From the NCBI GenBank assembly GCA_024226515.1, contig JAAELQ010000116.1:372001-436000 (forward strand): a DNA stretch of 64,000 nt, read 5' to 3'. Source of the stretch: a bacterium (GTDB taxonomy: Bacteria > Acidobacteriota > Polarisedimenticolia > Polarisedimenticolales > Polarisedimenticolaceae). A program made the translations under genes and the position numbers. Shown here piece after piece: positions 16,703 to 25,163 of this stretch (positions are counted from its first letter, which is position 1; each line of letters opens with the position of its first letter). The notes below the pieces were generated by a model. That model was not told the DNA's origin. It saw only the letters and a program-made list of their open reading frames with translations, and did not search any database.

Positions 16703-17992
16703 ATGTTGCAAGAAGGACCATCGGCGAGTGTGCTGGTTGCGCAGCGCGATCGGTCGAGCGCCGCCCTCGTGGAACAGGCTTTGAGTCACAAGGGCTACGA
16801 CGTCGCGCTGACCCTCGACGGGAACGAGGCCTGGAAGCTCTACCAGCAGGGCCGCTACGGAATCGTGATCACCGGGTGCGATCTGCCGGGCTTGAACGGG
16901 TTGGAGCTACTGCGGCAGATCCGGGCCGTCGACGGCAACGGCAACGGGAACAGTCCCGGCCGACGCTACACCTACGTCGTCCTGACCGGCGGCGACGCCG
17001 AGGACGACGAGCTCGAGCACAGCATCGCCGCCGGGGCGGATGACTTCCTGTACGGCCCGATCCAGCCTCGCACGCTGTGGGCCCGGATGCAGGTGGCCGA
17101 GCGCCTGGCCCGCATGCGCGAGGACCTCGCACGCAACAACCGCATCCTCACCGAGACCAACCTCCAGCTCGAGAAAGCCCAGCTGCTGATGCGGCGGGAG
17201 CTGCAGTCGGCGGCGCGCGTGCAGCGAGCGCTGCTTCCCACACCCGGTTTGAAAGTTCCGGGGATGGAGGTGGCCTGGCGCGCGCGCCCCTGCGCCGAGC
17301 TGGGGGGCGATCTACTGAACTACTTCCAGCTCGACGAGCACCACATGGCGTTCTACGTGCTGGACGTCAGCGGTCACGGCGTGTCGTCGGCGCTGCTCTC
17401 GGTTCAGGTCTCCTGTCTGATGTCTCCCGTCATGTCCGAGTCGGAGTTGCTCAAGCAGCGACTGACCGAGCCTCCGTGGTACCGCGTCGTCCAGCCCATC
17501 GGCGTGGCACGAAAACTCAACAAGATGTTCCAGATCGGTGGGGGAAGCTCGCAGTACTTCACGATCGTCTACGGGCTGCTGCACATCGCGAGCGGCCGAC
17601 TTCGTTTGGTCTCGGCGGGACACCCTCCACTGGTCTATGTGCCGGCCGGCGGCGAGCCGATCGGCCTGGAGGCGGGAAGCCACCCCATCGGTTTCTTCGA
17701 CGACGGCATCTTCCGCGAGCACGAGCTCGAGTTTGCCCCGGGCGACCGGCTGTGGCTCTACTCCGACGGCATCACCGAGGCGTCGAACAGCGCCGAGCAG
17801 GACGTGGGACTCGACGGGCTACTGGGCTGGATCGCCGATCGACAAGATCAGCCGTTGGAGCAGGCGGTCGGTGGCGTTCTCTCCGCAGTCGAGGCCTGGT
17901 GCGAGCCGCAGTCCCCCGACGACGACTGCTCGCTGCTGGCCATCGGCAAGCGGCAGCTCTCGCCGGCGGAGTCGTCCGAGAGGGTCGGGTAG
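16703..17992 (+). CDS. pseudo-receiver/PP2C (SpoIIE-type) phosphatase
   Basis: The 429-residue protein has an N-terminal receiver fold (about 8-125), a coiled-coil linker (about 125-170) and a SpoIIE/RsbU-type PP2C phosphatase domain. The phosphatase metal sites look intact (GGDLLNY, VLDVSGHG, YSDGITEA, DDDCS). The receiver has lost every phosphorylation residue: the acidic pair is QR (VAQRDRS), the phosphoacceptor position is Gly (ITGCDLPG), and the Lys is Gly (LYGPI). It must therefore sense something other than Asp phosphorylation. The ATG at 16703 has GGAGG 4 nt upstream. Partner-switch control of an anti-sigma/STAS pair is the usual role of such phosphatases, but no such genes are nearby. 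Confidence 0.88.
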   Translation: MLQEGPSASVLVAQRDRSSAALVEQALSHKGYDVALTLDGNEAWKLYQQGRYGIVITGCDLPGLNGLELLRQIRAVDGNGNGNSPGRRYTYVVLTGGDAEDDELEHSIAAGADDFLYGPIQPRTLWARMQVAERLARMREDLARNNRILTETNLQLEKAQLLMRRELQSAARVQRALLPTPGLKVPGMEVAWRARPCAELGGDLLNYFQLDEHHMAFYVLDVSGHGVSSALLSVQVSCLMSPVMSESELLKQRLTEPPWYRVVQPIGVARKLNKMFQIGGGSSQYFTIVYGLLHIASGRLRLVSAGHPPLVYVPAGGEPIGLEAGSHPIGFFDDGIFREHELEFAPGDRLWLYSDGITEASNSAEQDVGLDGLLGWIADRQDQPLEQAVGGVLSAVEAWCEPQSPDDDCSLLAIGKRQLSPAESSERVG

Positions 17993-18004
17993 GTTCCGAG
18001 AACG

Positions 18005-18033
18005 TTGTCCGGCGCTGGTGAAGGATCTACATT
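18005..18033 (+). promoter_or_regulatory. sigma70-type promoter giving a leaderless FHA-GGDEF mRNA
   Basis: TTGTCC (18005-18010), a 17-base spacer and TACATT (18028-18033) form a good promoter. The expected start point is at or beside the A of the ATG at 18040, and no ribosome site is seen before that ATG. Confidence 0.6.
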
Positions 18034-18039
18034 CGCGGC

Positions 18040-18951
18040 ATGTCACGGCACGACGGCGACTCGACGATTGCCCTCGAAGGACAGTTGCTCGCGGTCGGGC
18101 GGCTGCGGAAGAGCCACGCCTCGTTGATCGTGTTGCAGGGTGCCGAGATCGGCCGGGATTTCCGTCTGCGCAAGACCGGCACCATCGTCGGGCGAAGCCT
18201 CGAAGTCGACATTCGTGTGCCGGACGAGGGGGCCTCCCGACAGCACGCCCGGATCGACCGGGACTGGGACGGCAAGAGCGAGACCACGTCGTTCGTGATC
18301 ACGGACCTGAAGAGCACCAATCGGACGCTCGTCAACTCCGTGCCGGTGGAATCGGTCGAGCTGCGCGACGGCGACAAGATCCAGATCGGCGGGACACTGT
18401 TGAAGTTCGTGATCCTCGACGACGTCGACGCCAAGTTCCATTCGGAGGTCCGCGACCGCATCACGTACGACCAGCTGACCGGTCTGCTGACCAAGGAGTC
18501 GCTGTACCTGGCGCTGGATGCGGAGCTGCGCCGCTGCCGCAAGTACGAGATGCCGCTGGCCGTGTTGATGATGGACCTGGATCGCTTCAAGTCCGTGAAC
18601 GACGGCCACGGCCATCTGATGGGCAGCCACGTACTGACAGAGATCGGGGAGCTCATTCGCGCGTCGATTCGCGTCGCCGACGTCTCCGCACGTTACGGCG
18701 GCGAGGAGTTCGTCAGTTACCTGGCGGAGGTCGACTCGGACGGCGCGCTCCCGGTCGCCGAGCGCATACGCGCCGCCGTCGAGTCGCACGCTTTCACGCT
18801 GGGCGGCACCACCATCGGTGTCACGATCAGTATCGGTGTCGGCCACGCGCCGCTGCACGGGCAGGACCTGAACAGCCTCGTCGGCGCCGCGGACCGGGCG
18901 CTCTACCGCGCGAAGCAGACCGGACGCAACCGGGTCTGCGTCGCCGACTGA
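18040..18951 (+). CDS. FHA-GGDEF diguanylate cyclase
   Basis: The 303-residue cytoplasmic protein has an N-terminal FHA phosphothreonine-binding domain (about 30-125, with GRS at 51-53, SRQH at 66-69 and STN at 92-94) and a C-terminal GGDEF domain. The active loop is GGEEF (220-224) with an inhibitory-site RVAD (211-214), so an active, product-inhibited cyclase is expected. The FHA part implies control by Ser/Thr phosphorylation, which would make the PP2C phosphatase directly upstream a natural partner. Only 47 nt separate them, and a separate promoter lies in that gap. Confidence 0.92.
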   Translation: MSRHDGDSTIALEGQLLAVGRLRKSHASLIVLQGAEIGRDFRLRKTGTIVGRSLEVDIRVPDEGASRQHARIDRDWDGKSETTSFVITDLKSTNRTLVNSVPVESVELRDGDKIQIGGTLLKFVILDDVDAKFHSEVRDRITYDQLTGLLTKESLYLALDAELRRCRKYEMPLAVLMMDLDRFKSVNDGHGHLMGSHVLTEIGELIRASIRVADVSARYGGEEFVSYLAEVDSDGALPVAERIRAAVESHAFTLGGTTIGVTISIGVGHAPLHGQDLNSLVGAADRALYRAKQTGRNRVCVAD

Positions 18952-19141
18952 CCGACGCCGCTCTGTCGCCGAAACGGATCGACGAGTTCCCGTGTTCGTC
19001 CTCGCGCGCCGGCGTCGGTCCTTCGACGCCGATGCGTCGGTGGGTGACCTGTCCTCCCGGAATCCGGTTCCAGTTGCACGGCACAGCTCTTGCTTTCACC
19101 GAGTAGCGTGACTCTTCACGGTACCGATAGGGGAGGGCCGC

Positions 19142-20248
19142 ATGAGCTCCAGTCGGGTTCGGATCGTCTTCTTCTCTCATTGGGCCGAGGGGCTCCATGA
19201 CGCGGGGTCCTATCTCGAGGGGCTTCCGGCCCGCGATCTACGCTCCAGGGTCAGCGATGCCGACAGCGAGCAGTTGCTGCGAATGGCGCGACTCGACTGT
19301 GACTGGGACGGCGAGTGCCTGAGGGCGTTCTCCGATCTCCGACATCCCGACCTGGAGTTCGCGCCGGCGCGCATCGCCGATCCGGCCGGCCTGCTCCAGC
19401 TCATGGCGCATCGCGAGTTCGACGAGGCCCAGCCCTGGCTGGTTCTGATCGCGCAGCGCCCTGCACCCTTCGCTCCGGTCATCGGCCGGCTACTCGAGGC
19501 ATTCAAGGCTCGTGGCGGCCGCGTCCTGTACTGGGCCTACGACGATGCCAGCCACACGATGGACTGCTTCTCGTCGTCCATCGCGCCCCATCTGTCGGTC
19601 TTGATCCATGACGAAAACCCGCTGGACAAACGCGTGCGAGATCACTTACCCGCCGACTGCCGCACGATCCACTCGAGCTGGACCGCGAACGTCGTCCCGT
19701 TCGCCTATCCGTTCTGCGAGCAGCCGGAAGAGAGCATCGTCTTCCTCGGCTCACAGCTCGGGGTCACGCCGCACCGCTTGCGTCAGATCGAGGCGCTTCA
19801 GCAGCACTTCAAGGATCGCTTCCGGGCGGTGACCGATCACTCGGTACCGGTCGCGGAGAGGGAGGCGTTCACGCGCGTCAAGGTCCACGTGTGTCCCGAA
19901 GGGCGCAAGTTCAGCGGCGACACGATGCATCAGGCGCACACCGATCGACCATTCTGGGCGGGCTGCATGGGGCAGGTGCCCGTGTCGGAAGACTCGAAGC
20001 GGGGCGGGAGGCTCGCGTCGCTGGCCGAGGCAGGGATGATCGTGCGATACGCGCACGGCGATCTCGACGGACTCATCGAGGCCTGCGAGCACGCGCTGGC
20101 GCTGGACGTCGCGACCCGGCGGCGTATCTACGACTATTTCAATCGAGAGGGAACGGTCGGGCCGGTCGTCGGCCGTGAGATCGCGAGGTTTCTCGGTGTG
20201 AGCCCGCAGGCTCAGGAGCAGCCTGCGCCAGCCGCAGTCGACGCGTAA
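19142..20248 (+). CDS. putative glycosyltransferase-like protein
   Basis: The 368-residue soluble protein looks like a GT-B glycosyltransferase of the CgeB-like kind. It has an N-terminal Rossmann start (RVRIVFFSHW), a middle stretch (GRVLYWAYDDASHTMDCFS), and a second half that begins IVFLGSQLGVTPHRLRQIEAL and ends in a helical SLAEAGMIVRYAHGDLDGLIEACEHAL region like the C-terminal domain of such enzymes. Key donor-binding residues cannot be assigned by eye. The start has GGGGAGGG just upstream. Its end overlaps the convergent sulfotransferase gene by 37 nt. Modification of flagellin or surface glycan is possible but not shown. Confidence 0.5.
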   Translation: MSSSRVRIVFFSHWAEGLHDAGSYLEGLPARDLRSRVSDADSEQLLRMARLDCDWDGECLRAFSDLRHPDLEFAPARIADPAGLLQLMAHREFDEAQPWLVLIAQRPAPFAPVIGRLLEAFKARGGRVLYWAYDDASHTMDCFSSSIAPHLSVLIHDENPLDKRVRDHLPADCRTIHSSWTANVVPFAYPFCEQPEESIVFLGSQLGVTPHRLRQIEALQQHFKDRFRAVTDHSVPVAEREAFTRVKVHVCPEGRKFSGDTMHQAHTDRPFWAGCMGQVPVSEDSKRGGRLASLAEAGMIVRYAHGDLDGLIEACEHALALDVATRRRIYDYFNREGTVGPVVGREIARFLGVSPQAQEQPAPAAVDA

Positions 20249-21066
20249 CCCAGTTGCCGCATCGGCTCCTCGAACGCCTGCTCCGCGCGTTGGAGCTGCT
20301 CCGGCCGCAAACGTCGCCTGGCCAGCCCCTCCCGGCCACGGTTCATGAAGCGAAATCCCTGGCGGTGCCCTGCGGCGAAGTTCGGTCGATAGAAAAACCC
20401 GGATTGCCGCTCCCGGATCTCCTGCTCTTCGATCTCGCGCATCCGCTCGAAGGAAGAGTCGCGGACCGCCCCCTCGATCTGCTCCGGCGTCCGTTCCAGT
20501 CCGACGAACTCACAGATTCGCGCGACCTCCCGCGTCGGCCGGGCGAGGAGATTCTCATAGCGCAGCGTCAACCCCGGCACGGTCTCGTTGGCGGAGCTCC
20601 AGCTCTGTTCGTGCTGGGTCCACGACCCCATGCCGAACTGCAGCCATCGGGGATCTCCGCGATGCTCGAGGTAAGTGTCGACGTAGCGATCGGCAAACGC
20701 CTGCCGCTCGGTTTCCGCGAGCGGCGCCAACTGGTCGTAGCTCTGGAGGAACAGGTAGTTCAGGTTCGACACGAGGACGTCCAGCGGGTTGCGCACGACG
20801 TAGACGAATCCCGCGGTCGCGTCGCCGAGCGGCATTCCGGGCTGCCACATCAGGTGGCTCTTGACGAAGGCTCGGTCGTGGGTCAGGAGCTGCGACAGGT
20901 CCGTGGCGTCGTGGAGGTCGGGAACTCGGCGCTCCATCCCGGTGGTATCGGCCTGCGGACCCAGCAACAGGTTCGTGAGCAGAAACCGGAGCCAGGTGTT
21001 GCCCGACTTGGGGTAGGACGCCAACCAGCAGATCCGGTGCCCGTCTCGTGTCCATTGAACGCTCAT
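20212..21066 (-). CDS. PAPS-dependent sulfotransferase
   Basis: The enzyme should transfer sulfate from PAPS to a hydroxyl or amine acceptor. The 284-residue product has the 5'-phosphosulfate loop YPKSGNTW (18-25), the catalytic-type KSH (69-71), the 3'-phosphate site R92-x7-S100 (VRNPLDVLVS) and a C-terminal FRFMNRGREG loop. The ATG at 21066 is chosen because the Rossmann strand starts soon after. It is the last gene of the porin, PstS-like and kinase series (44 nt after the kinase stop), and it overlaps the glycosyltransferase-like gene tail to tail. The acceptor is unknown; a sulfated surface glycan or lipid is the likeliest reading. Confidence 0.88.
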   Translation of the reverse strand: MSVQWTRDGHRICWLASYPKSGNTWLRFLLTNLLLGPQADTTGMERRVPDLHDATDLSQLLTHDRAFVKSHLMWQPGMPLGDATAGFVYVVRNPLDVLVSNLNYLFLQSYDQLAPLAETERQAFADRYVDTYLEHRGDPRWLQFGMGSWTQHEQSWSSANETVPGLTLRYENLLARPTREVARICEFVGLERTPEQIEGAVRDSSFERMREIEEQEIRERQSGFFYRPNFAAGHRQGFRFMNRGREGLARRRLRPEQLQRAEQAFEEPMRQLGYASTAAGAGCS

Positions 21067-21110
21067 GACGTCAACGTAGTTCGCACCATCGTCGCCGACA
21101 AGGCGCAGCG

Positions 21111-23384
21111 TCAGCGCGGTCGATCGGTCTCGACGCGGTCGGCGGTGCATCCGACCGTCGGCTGGATCTCCGCGAGCACCTCATGCACTTTGGCGACCAG
21201 CGCCGCCGGCGTGAACGGTTTCTCCAGCAGCTGGATCGACGACGGCAAGGCCGCCTGTCTCTCGCGCAGCGTCTCCGCCGGATATCCCGAGATGAACAGG
21301 ACCCGTAGCCCGGGGCAGCGGGAGGTCATCCGTTCCGCCAGCTCGACGCCGTCCATCTCGGCCATCATCACGTCGGTGATCAACAGGTCGATCGGGCCGT
21401 AGTCGGACAGTCCCGCAAGCGCCTCGGGACCGCCGGTCGCCTCGTGCACGCGAAAACCACGCTCGCTCAGCGCTTGGGTGACGAGGCTTCTGACCTGTCT
21501 CTCGTCTTCGACGACCAGCATCGTCGCGTCGGCCGAGCGCGGCGTGGGTCGCGCCGACGGGATGGACTCGGCGGCGGGCCGAGGCACGGCGCTGGGCAGC
21601 AGCACGCGAACCGTCGTTCCGGTGCCGACCCCGCTCTCGAGCGACATCGCGCCACCGCTCTGCGCCACGATCCCGTGAACGGTGGAAAGCCCCAGGCCCG
21701 TTCCCTGCCCCAGTTCCTTCGTGGTGAAGAACGGTTCCAGTGCCTGGGCCTGGACTTCTTCGGTCATGCCGAAACCGGTGTCGCCGATCTCCAGCGTCAC
21801 GTAACGACCGGGCTCGATCTCGAGCTCCGTCGCATCATCCGGACTGAGGCGGACACGCCGGGTCTGGATCGACAGCGTCCCGCCGCCGGGCATGGCATCG
21901 CGACCGTTCAGGGCGAGGTTCATCACCACCTGCTCGATCTGACCGACGTCGGCCCGCGCCAACCCCACATTGGGATCGAGATCCACTTCGAGACGCACGT
22001 CCTCGCCCAGCAGGCTGTCCAGCAACTTGCTCGTGTCCACGACGACCTCGTTCAGATTCATCGGCTCGGGATGCAGGACCTGACGACGACCGAAAGCCAG
22101 AAGCTGCCGGGTCAGGTGCGTCGCCTTGCGGGCGGCCTCCTCGACGTAGCCCATTGCAGACCGCGCGCGGGGATCGTCGAGGCGCTCGCGAACGAGCTCG
22201 GTGTAGCCGCGGATGACGGTCAGGTAGTTGTTGAAATCATGGGCGATCCCACCGGCGAGACGCCCCACGGACTCCAGCCGCTGCGATCGGAAGAGCCGTT
22301 CCTTGGCCTTGCGCAGAGCCTGCCCGGCCCGACGACTGTCGTTCACGAGCATCCACTGGTGCACCAGGCCCATGCCTCCGAGCACCACGATATAGACCAG
22401 GGAGTAGACCTCGCGTGGCGCGCGACTCGCCGGCTCCAGCAAACCCAGAGGGTAGAGCAGGAAGTGCAGCGACGGAACGATCACGGCGTAGAGCACCAGC
22501 GGGCTGGTGCGGAAGCCGCCGCTGGTCTCGTCGCTCTCGAACTTGACGCCCTCGCTCGAGATTGCGGCGTCCGGGGCGTGGCGGAAGCGGGCAGCCAGGA
22601 TGACGAAGAAACCGGGAAGGCTGACGAAGATTCCGTACAGGATCCCCGGCCGCGACTGGGAGAACAGCCCTGCGGATTGCAACGCCGCGATCGCGTCCTT
22701 CAGCGCGAAGCACAGCATGCCGATGGAGAGCAAGCCGTAGAGCCGTACCCACCGGCCCCGGCAGCCGACCATCGCGTGAACCAAGCGTCCGAGAAGCAGA
22801 AGATCGAGGCTCAGACGCACGAACAGCAGCGGTGTCAGACCCCGGTCGCGTGAGACGAAGCTCAGCGACACTCCGAGCGGCTCCGGCAGGACGACGATCG
22901 CGAAGTAGATCAGGACGCCGAACACGACCGTTACACCGGCGACGGATTCGAGTCGACGCCGTGATCTTCTCGGCGAGGGCGCTTTTTCGATGTGCGGCCG
23001 CAGGTCGACGGCCAGCGCGAACACGAGGTAGAAGAGGATGTACAGTGCGTCGGCGGTGAAGCTCGCCGTGACCAGCGGAATCGAGAGGTCGAAGAAGAAC
23101 ACGCCCTCGACGAGCAGCCAGCAGAACCAGGCCAGGGCCAGCATGTCCCAGAATCGGCGCTCGGCCCCGTCGACTCGGCGGCGTCCCCAGAGCAGGGCGA
23201 AGATCGTGGTTCCGACAAGAACGGAGTCGACGAGGGGCAGCAGCGGTTCGGCCATGCCGCCGGGTTGGATGCGACCGAGAACGACGACGACGAGAGCGAG
23301 CGCGTAGACGACCGAGCAGATCTGCAGCACACGATCCGTCACGAAAGGACGGGCGACGGGGCGGGCTGCAGCAGGCCGACTCAA
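21111..23384 (-). CDS. hybrid histidine kinase with seven or more membrane helices
   Basis: The 757-residue protein has an N-terminal membrane domain with about eight to ten helices and no large periplasmic loop. The HisKA domain carries the His in GGIAHDFNNYLTVIRGY, and the HATPase domain has N, G1 (DTGFGM) and G2 (GQGTGLGLSTV) boxes. A C-terminal receiver with phosphoacceptor Asp (LLITDVMM) and Lys (LEKPF) follows. The HDFNN pattern is that of the HisKA class common in deltaproteobacteria. Its start overlaps the PstS-like gene by 4 nt. With the porin and PstS-like genes upstream it looks like a solute-sensing operon; the ligand is unknown. Confidence 0.9.
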   Translation of the reverse strand: MSRPAAARPVARPFVTDRVLQICSVVYALALVVVVLGRIQPGGMAEPLLPLVDSVLVGTTIFALLWGRRRVDGAERRFWDMLALAWFCWLLVEGVFFFDLSIPLVTASFTADALYILFYLVFALAVDLRPHIEKAPSPRRSRRRLESVAGVTVVFGVLIYFAIVVLPEPLGVSLSFVSRDRGLTPLLFVRLSLDLLLLGRLVHAMVGCRGRWVRLYGLLSIGMLCFALKDAIAALQSAGLFSQSRPGILYGIFVSLPGFFVILAARFRHAPDAAISSEGVKFESDETSGGFRTSPLVLYAVIVPSLHFLLYPLGLLEPASRAPREVYSLVYIVVLGGMGLVHQWMLVNDSRRAGQALRKAKERLFRSQRLESVGRLAGGIAHDFNNYLTVIRGYTELVRERLDDPRARSAMGYVEEAARKATHLTRQLLAFGRRQVLHPEPMNLNEVVVDTSKLLDSLLGEDVRLEVDLDPNVGLARADVGQIEQVVMNLALNGRDAMPGGGTLSIQTRRVRLSPDDATELEIEPGRYVTLEIGDTGFGMTEEVQAQALEPFFTTKELGQGTGLGLSTVHGIVAQSGGAMSLESGVGTGTTVRVLLPSAVPRPAAESIPSARPTPRSADATMLVVEDERQVRSLVTQALSERGFRVHEATGGPEALAGLSDYGPIDLLITDVMMAEMDGVELAERMTSRCPGLRVLFISGYPAETLRERQAALPSSIQLLEKPFTPAALVAKVHEVLAEIQPTVGCTADRVETDRPR

Positions 23385-23818
23385 TCCGTGACCGTCAGCC
23401 TGCGCACGCCCAGCGTATTCGCCGACGTGCCGACGTATCCGACCGCACCGGGCGTGCTACGCACGAACGCGACGACCGCCTCGTCGTCGGGCAGCTCCCT
23501 GGGCGGCCCGGCCCGGCCCGAGAAGATCAGTCGTTTCCAGTAGACCTCGACGGACACGACGCTGCGGTTGTGGACCAGCCGCGTGAACTGCTGACGCGCG
23601 GGGCTCTCCGGAACCTGATCGATCGGCACCGCAGGCGTGTGGTCGGCCCAGGTGCGCAACCTCTTGAAGAAGATCTTCGACAATTCGGACTTGGAGATCG
23701 AGGTCACGTTGGTATCCGGATGGACGATGACCTCGATGGACTGGGCATGGACCTGCGACGACGTTACGCCCGACAAGGCCAGGACGATCAGTGCGACTCC
23801 GAGCGAGGCGCGCGACAT
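23381..23818 (-). CDS. short PstS-like periplasmic binding protein
   Basis: The 145-residue protein has a signal peptide (residues 1-25, ending VHA) and resembles the N-terminal lobe of phosphate-binding proteins: IVHPDTNVTSISKSELSKIFFKRLRTWADH and then TPGAVGYVGTSA. Full PstS proteins are about twice this length, so this is the single-lobe form often found beside porins and kinases. The start is chosen after the porin stop (TGATG overlap). It may present an anion or peptide to the co-encoded kinase. The ligand cannot be read from the sequence. Confidence 0.75.
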   Translation of the reverse strand: MSRASLGVALIVLALSGVTSSQVHAQSIEVIVHPDTNVTSISKSELSKIFFKRLRTWADHTPAVPIDQVPESPARQQFTRLVHNRSVVSVEVYWKRLIFSGRAGPPRELPDDEAVVAFVRSTPGAVGYVGTSANTLGVRRLTVTD

Positions 23819-25032
23819 CAGAAGCTCACCGAGAGTGCGACGATCGTCCAATCGACGTCGACCGGGTCCGCGCCGACACCACCCTGGTCGTCGGTTCCCA
23901 GCGGGAAGCGAGTTTCCGCCGTGTGGAACTCGACTCGCACGAGGAAATCGGGGCTGAAACGGTAATTGAAGCTAGCCGCGGCTGCTTCGTGAAAGTCGTC
24001 GAGTCCCGGGAGCAGATCGAGATCGTCCTGCAGAGAAGCGCTGTCGAACTGCGCGAAGAGTCCGATCTTCGGCGTCACCCAGACACCGGCCTGAACGTAG
24101 AACCCGTCCCTGTCGGCTTCACCCGGAAGCGGGTCGGGCATGCCGAGGAACGCCCCGAAGTCCAGGTCGAACGCCCAGTGGCGCGCTTCCGCGCGCAGCA
24201 CCCACTTCTCTCGAGACAGGTCCACCGAGGCGTGGTAAGACTCCCAGCTGTCTCGCGAGCCATGGACCGACAGCGGCCCATCGAGACGCCATGTCGACAT
24301 TCCGGCCCCGAAGCGCAGGCCCTGTACAGACGTGTCGAGCCAGAGCTGAAGCCCCAGGCCTTCCTCGGCGCGCGCCTCGAGATTGACGATGCCGAACCTG
24401 GAGTCGAGATCGACCTGTTGCTGGAAGGTATCCCAGCCACCGAAGTACAACTCGGCGTCGAGCTCCCAGTCGCTTCGCGGCAGGAACGTGTGCGACACCG
24501 AGACGCCGTCAACCGTTTCGGCCGAGCTGAGCACGCCGGGATAGAAGCTGATCGGCAGGCTGAAGAACGGCAGGAGCGTGCCGACGTCGCGGACCTCGTT
24601 GTAGATACCCTGCGGGATGTTGAGGCGACCGACCTTGATCGACGTGTTGTCGTGGAGGCGTCGCTCGTAGAACGCCCAGTCGATGTCGACGCCTTCGCTG
24701 CTCGGCAGGAACAGATCGTCTCCCCGTCGCTCGTGGGCGATCTGGATGACAACGGCATCGTGGACGGATCGATTCCAGCGAAACTGAATCGCCACGTTGC
24801 CCAGGTCCGTGCTTCCGTCGTGTTCGGTTCCGAAGATACTGCCCCGGCTGCTGCGGCCGTAGGCCTGGGTCAGGAAGCCGAAGATCTGGAACTTGTCTGT
24901 GGCTTGTTCCTCCGCCGGGGAAGACGGAGCCAGAGCGAGGCAGAGCAGTGCCGCGGTGCCCCAGATCGCCAGTGAGCGCCCCCGGCCTGGCGCACTCGAA
25001 CGCAGCGGGTTACCCAAGGCCCCCCCTTCCAT
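23818..25032 (-). CDS. outer-membrane porin-like beta-barrel protein
   Basis: The roughly 404-residue protein has an N-terminal signal peptide (LAIWGTAALLCLALAPSSPA) and alternating beta-strand patterns along its length. It ends in a C-terminal Phe (VALSVSF), the outer-membrane barrel signal. The KFQIFGFLTQAYG start and INIPQGIYNEVRDVGTL-like loop are like those of short-chain porins encoded with PstS-like proteins. The ATG at 25032 is used; TTG 25017, which has a strong GGAAGGGGGGG site before it, is also possible. It heads the porin, PstS-like, kinase, sulfotransferase series. Confidence 0.72.
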   Translation of the reverse strand: MEGGALGNPLRSSAPGRGRSLAIWGTAALLCLALAPSSPAEEQATDKFQIFGFLTQAYGRSSRGSIFGTEHDGSTDLGNVAIQFRWNRSVHDAVVIQIAHERRGDDLFLPSSEGVDIDWAFYERRLHDNTSIKVGRLNIPQGIYNEVRDVGTLLPFFSLPISFYPGVLSSAETVDGVSVSHTFLPRSDWELDAELYFGGWDTFQQQVDLDSRFGIVNLEARAEEGLGLQLWLDTSVQGLRFGAGMSTWRLDGPLSVHGSRDSWESYHASVDLSREKWVLRAEARHWAFDLDFGAFLGMPDPLPGEADRDGFYVQAGVWVTPKIGLFAQFDSASLQDDLDLLPGLDDFHEAAAASFNYRFSPDFLVRVEFHTAETRFPLGTDDQGGVGADPVDVDWTIVALSVSF

Positions 25033-25163
25033 GGAGTCACGGTCACGGATCCCACCAGAATTGTGGCACATTAATGAGGAGAAGCACTTCGCAGGTGTTC
25101 GAAACAGTGAATTCTGCGGGGCTGTCGCCCGGACCAGAGCGTCAGGATGAGCGACCGGAAGCG

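Noticed and set aside
17503..17520. GTGGCACG-like sigma54 -24 box
   Set aside because: It is inside the PP2C coding region and has no TTGC at the right distance.
19104..19130. Sigma28-like TAGCGTGA-N11-ACCGATAG before the glycosyltransferase-like gene
   Set aside because: The -35 matches only four of eight and the start point would fall on the ribosome site, 5 nt before the ATG.
25064..25079. TGGCAC-like -24 element upstream of the porin gene
   Set aside because: No GC at the -12 position with the required spacing, and it points away from the porin gene.
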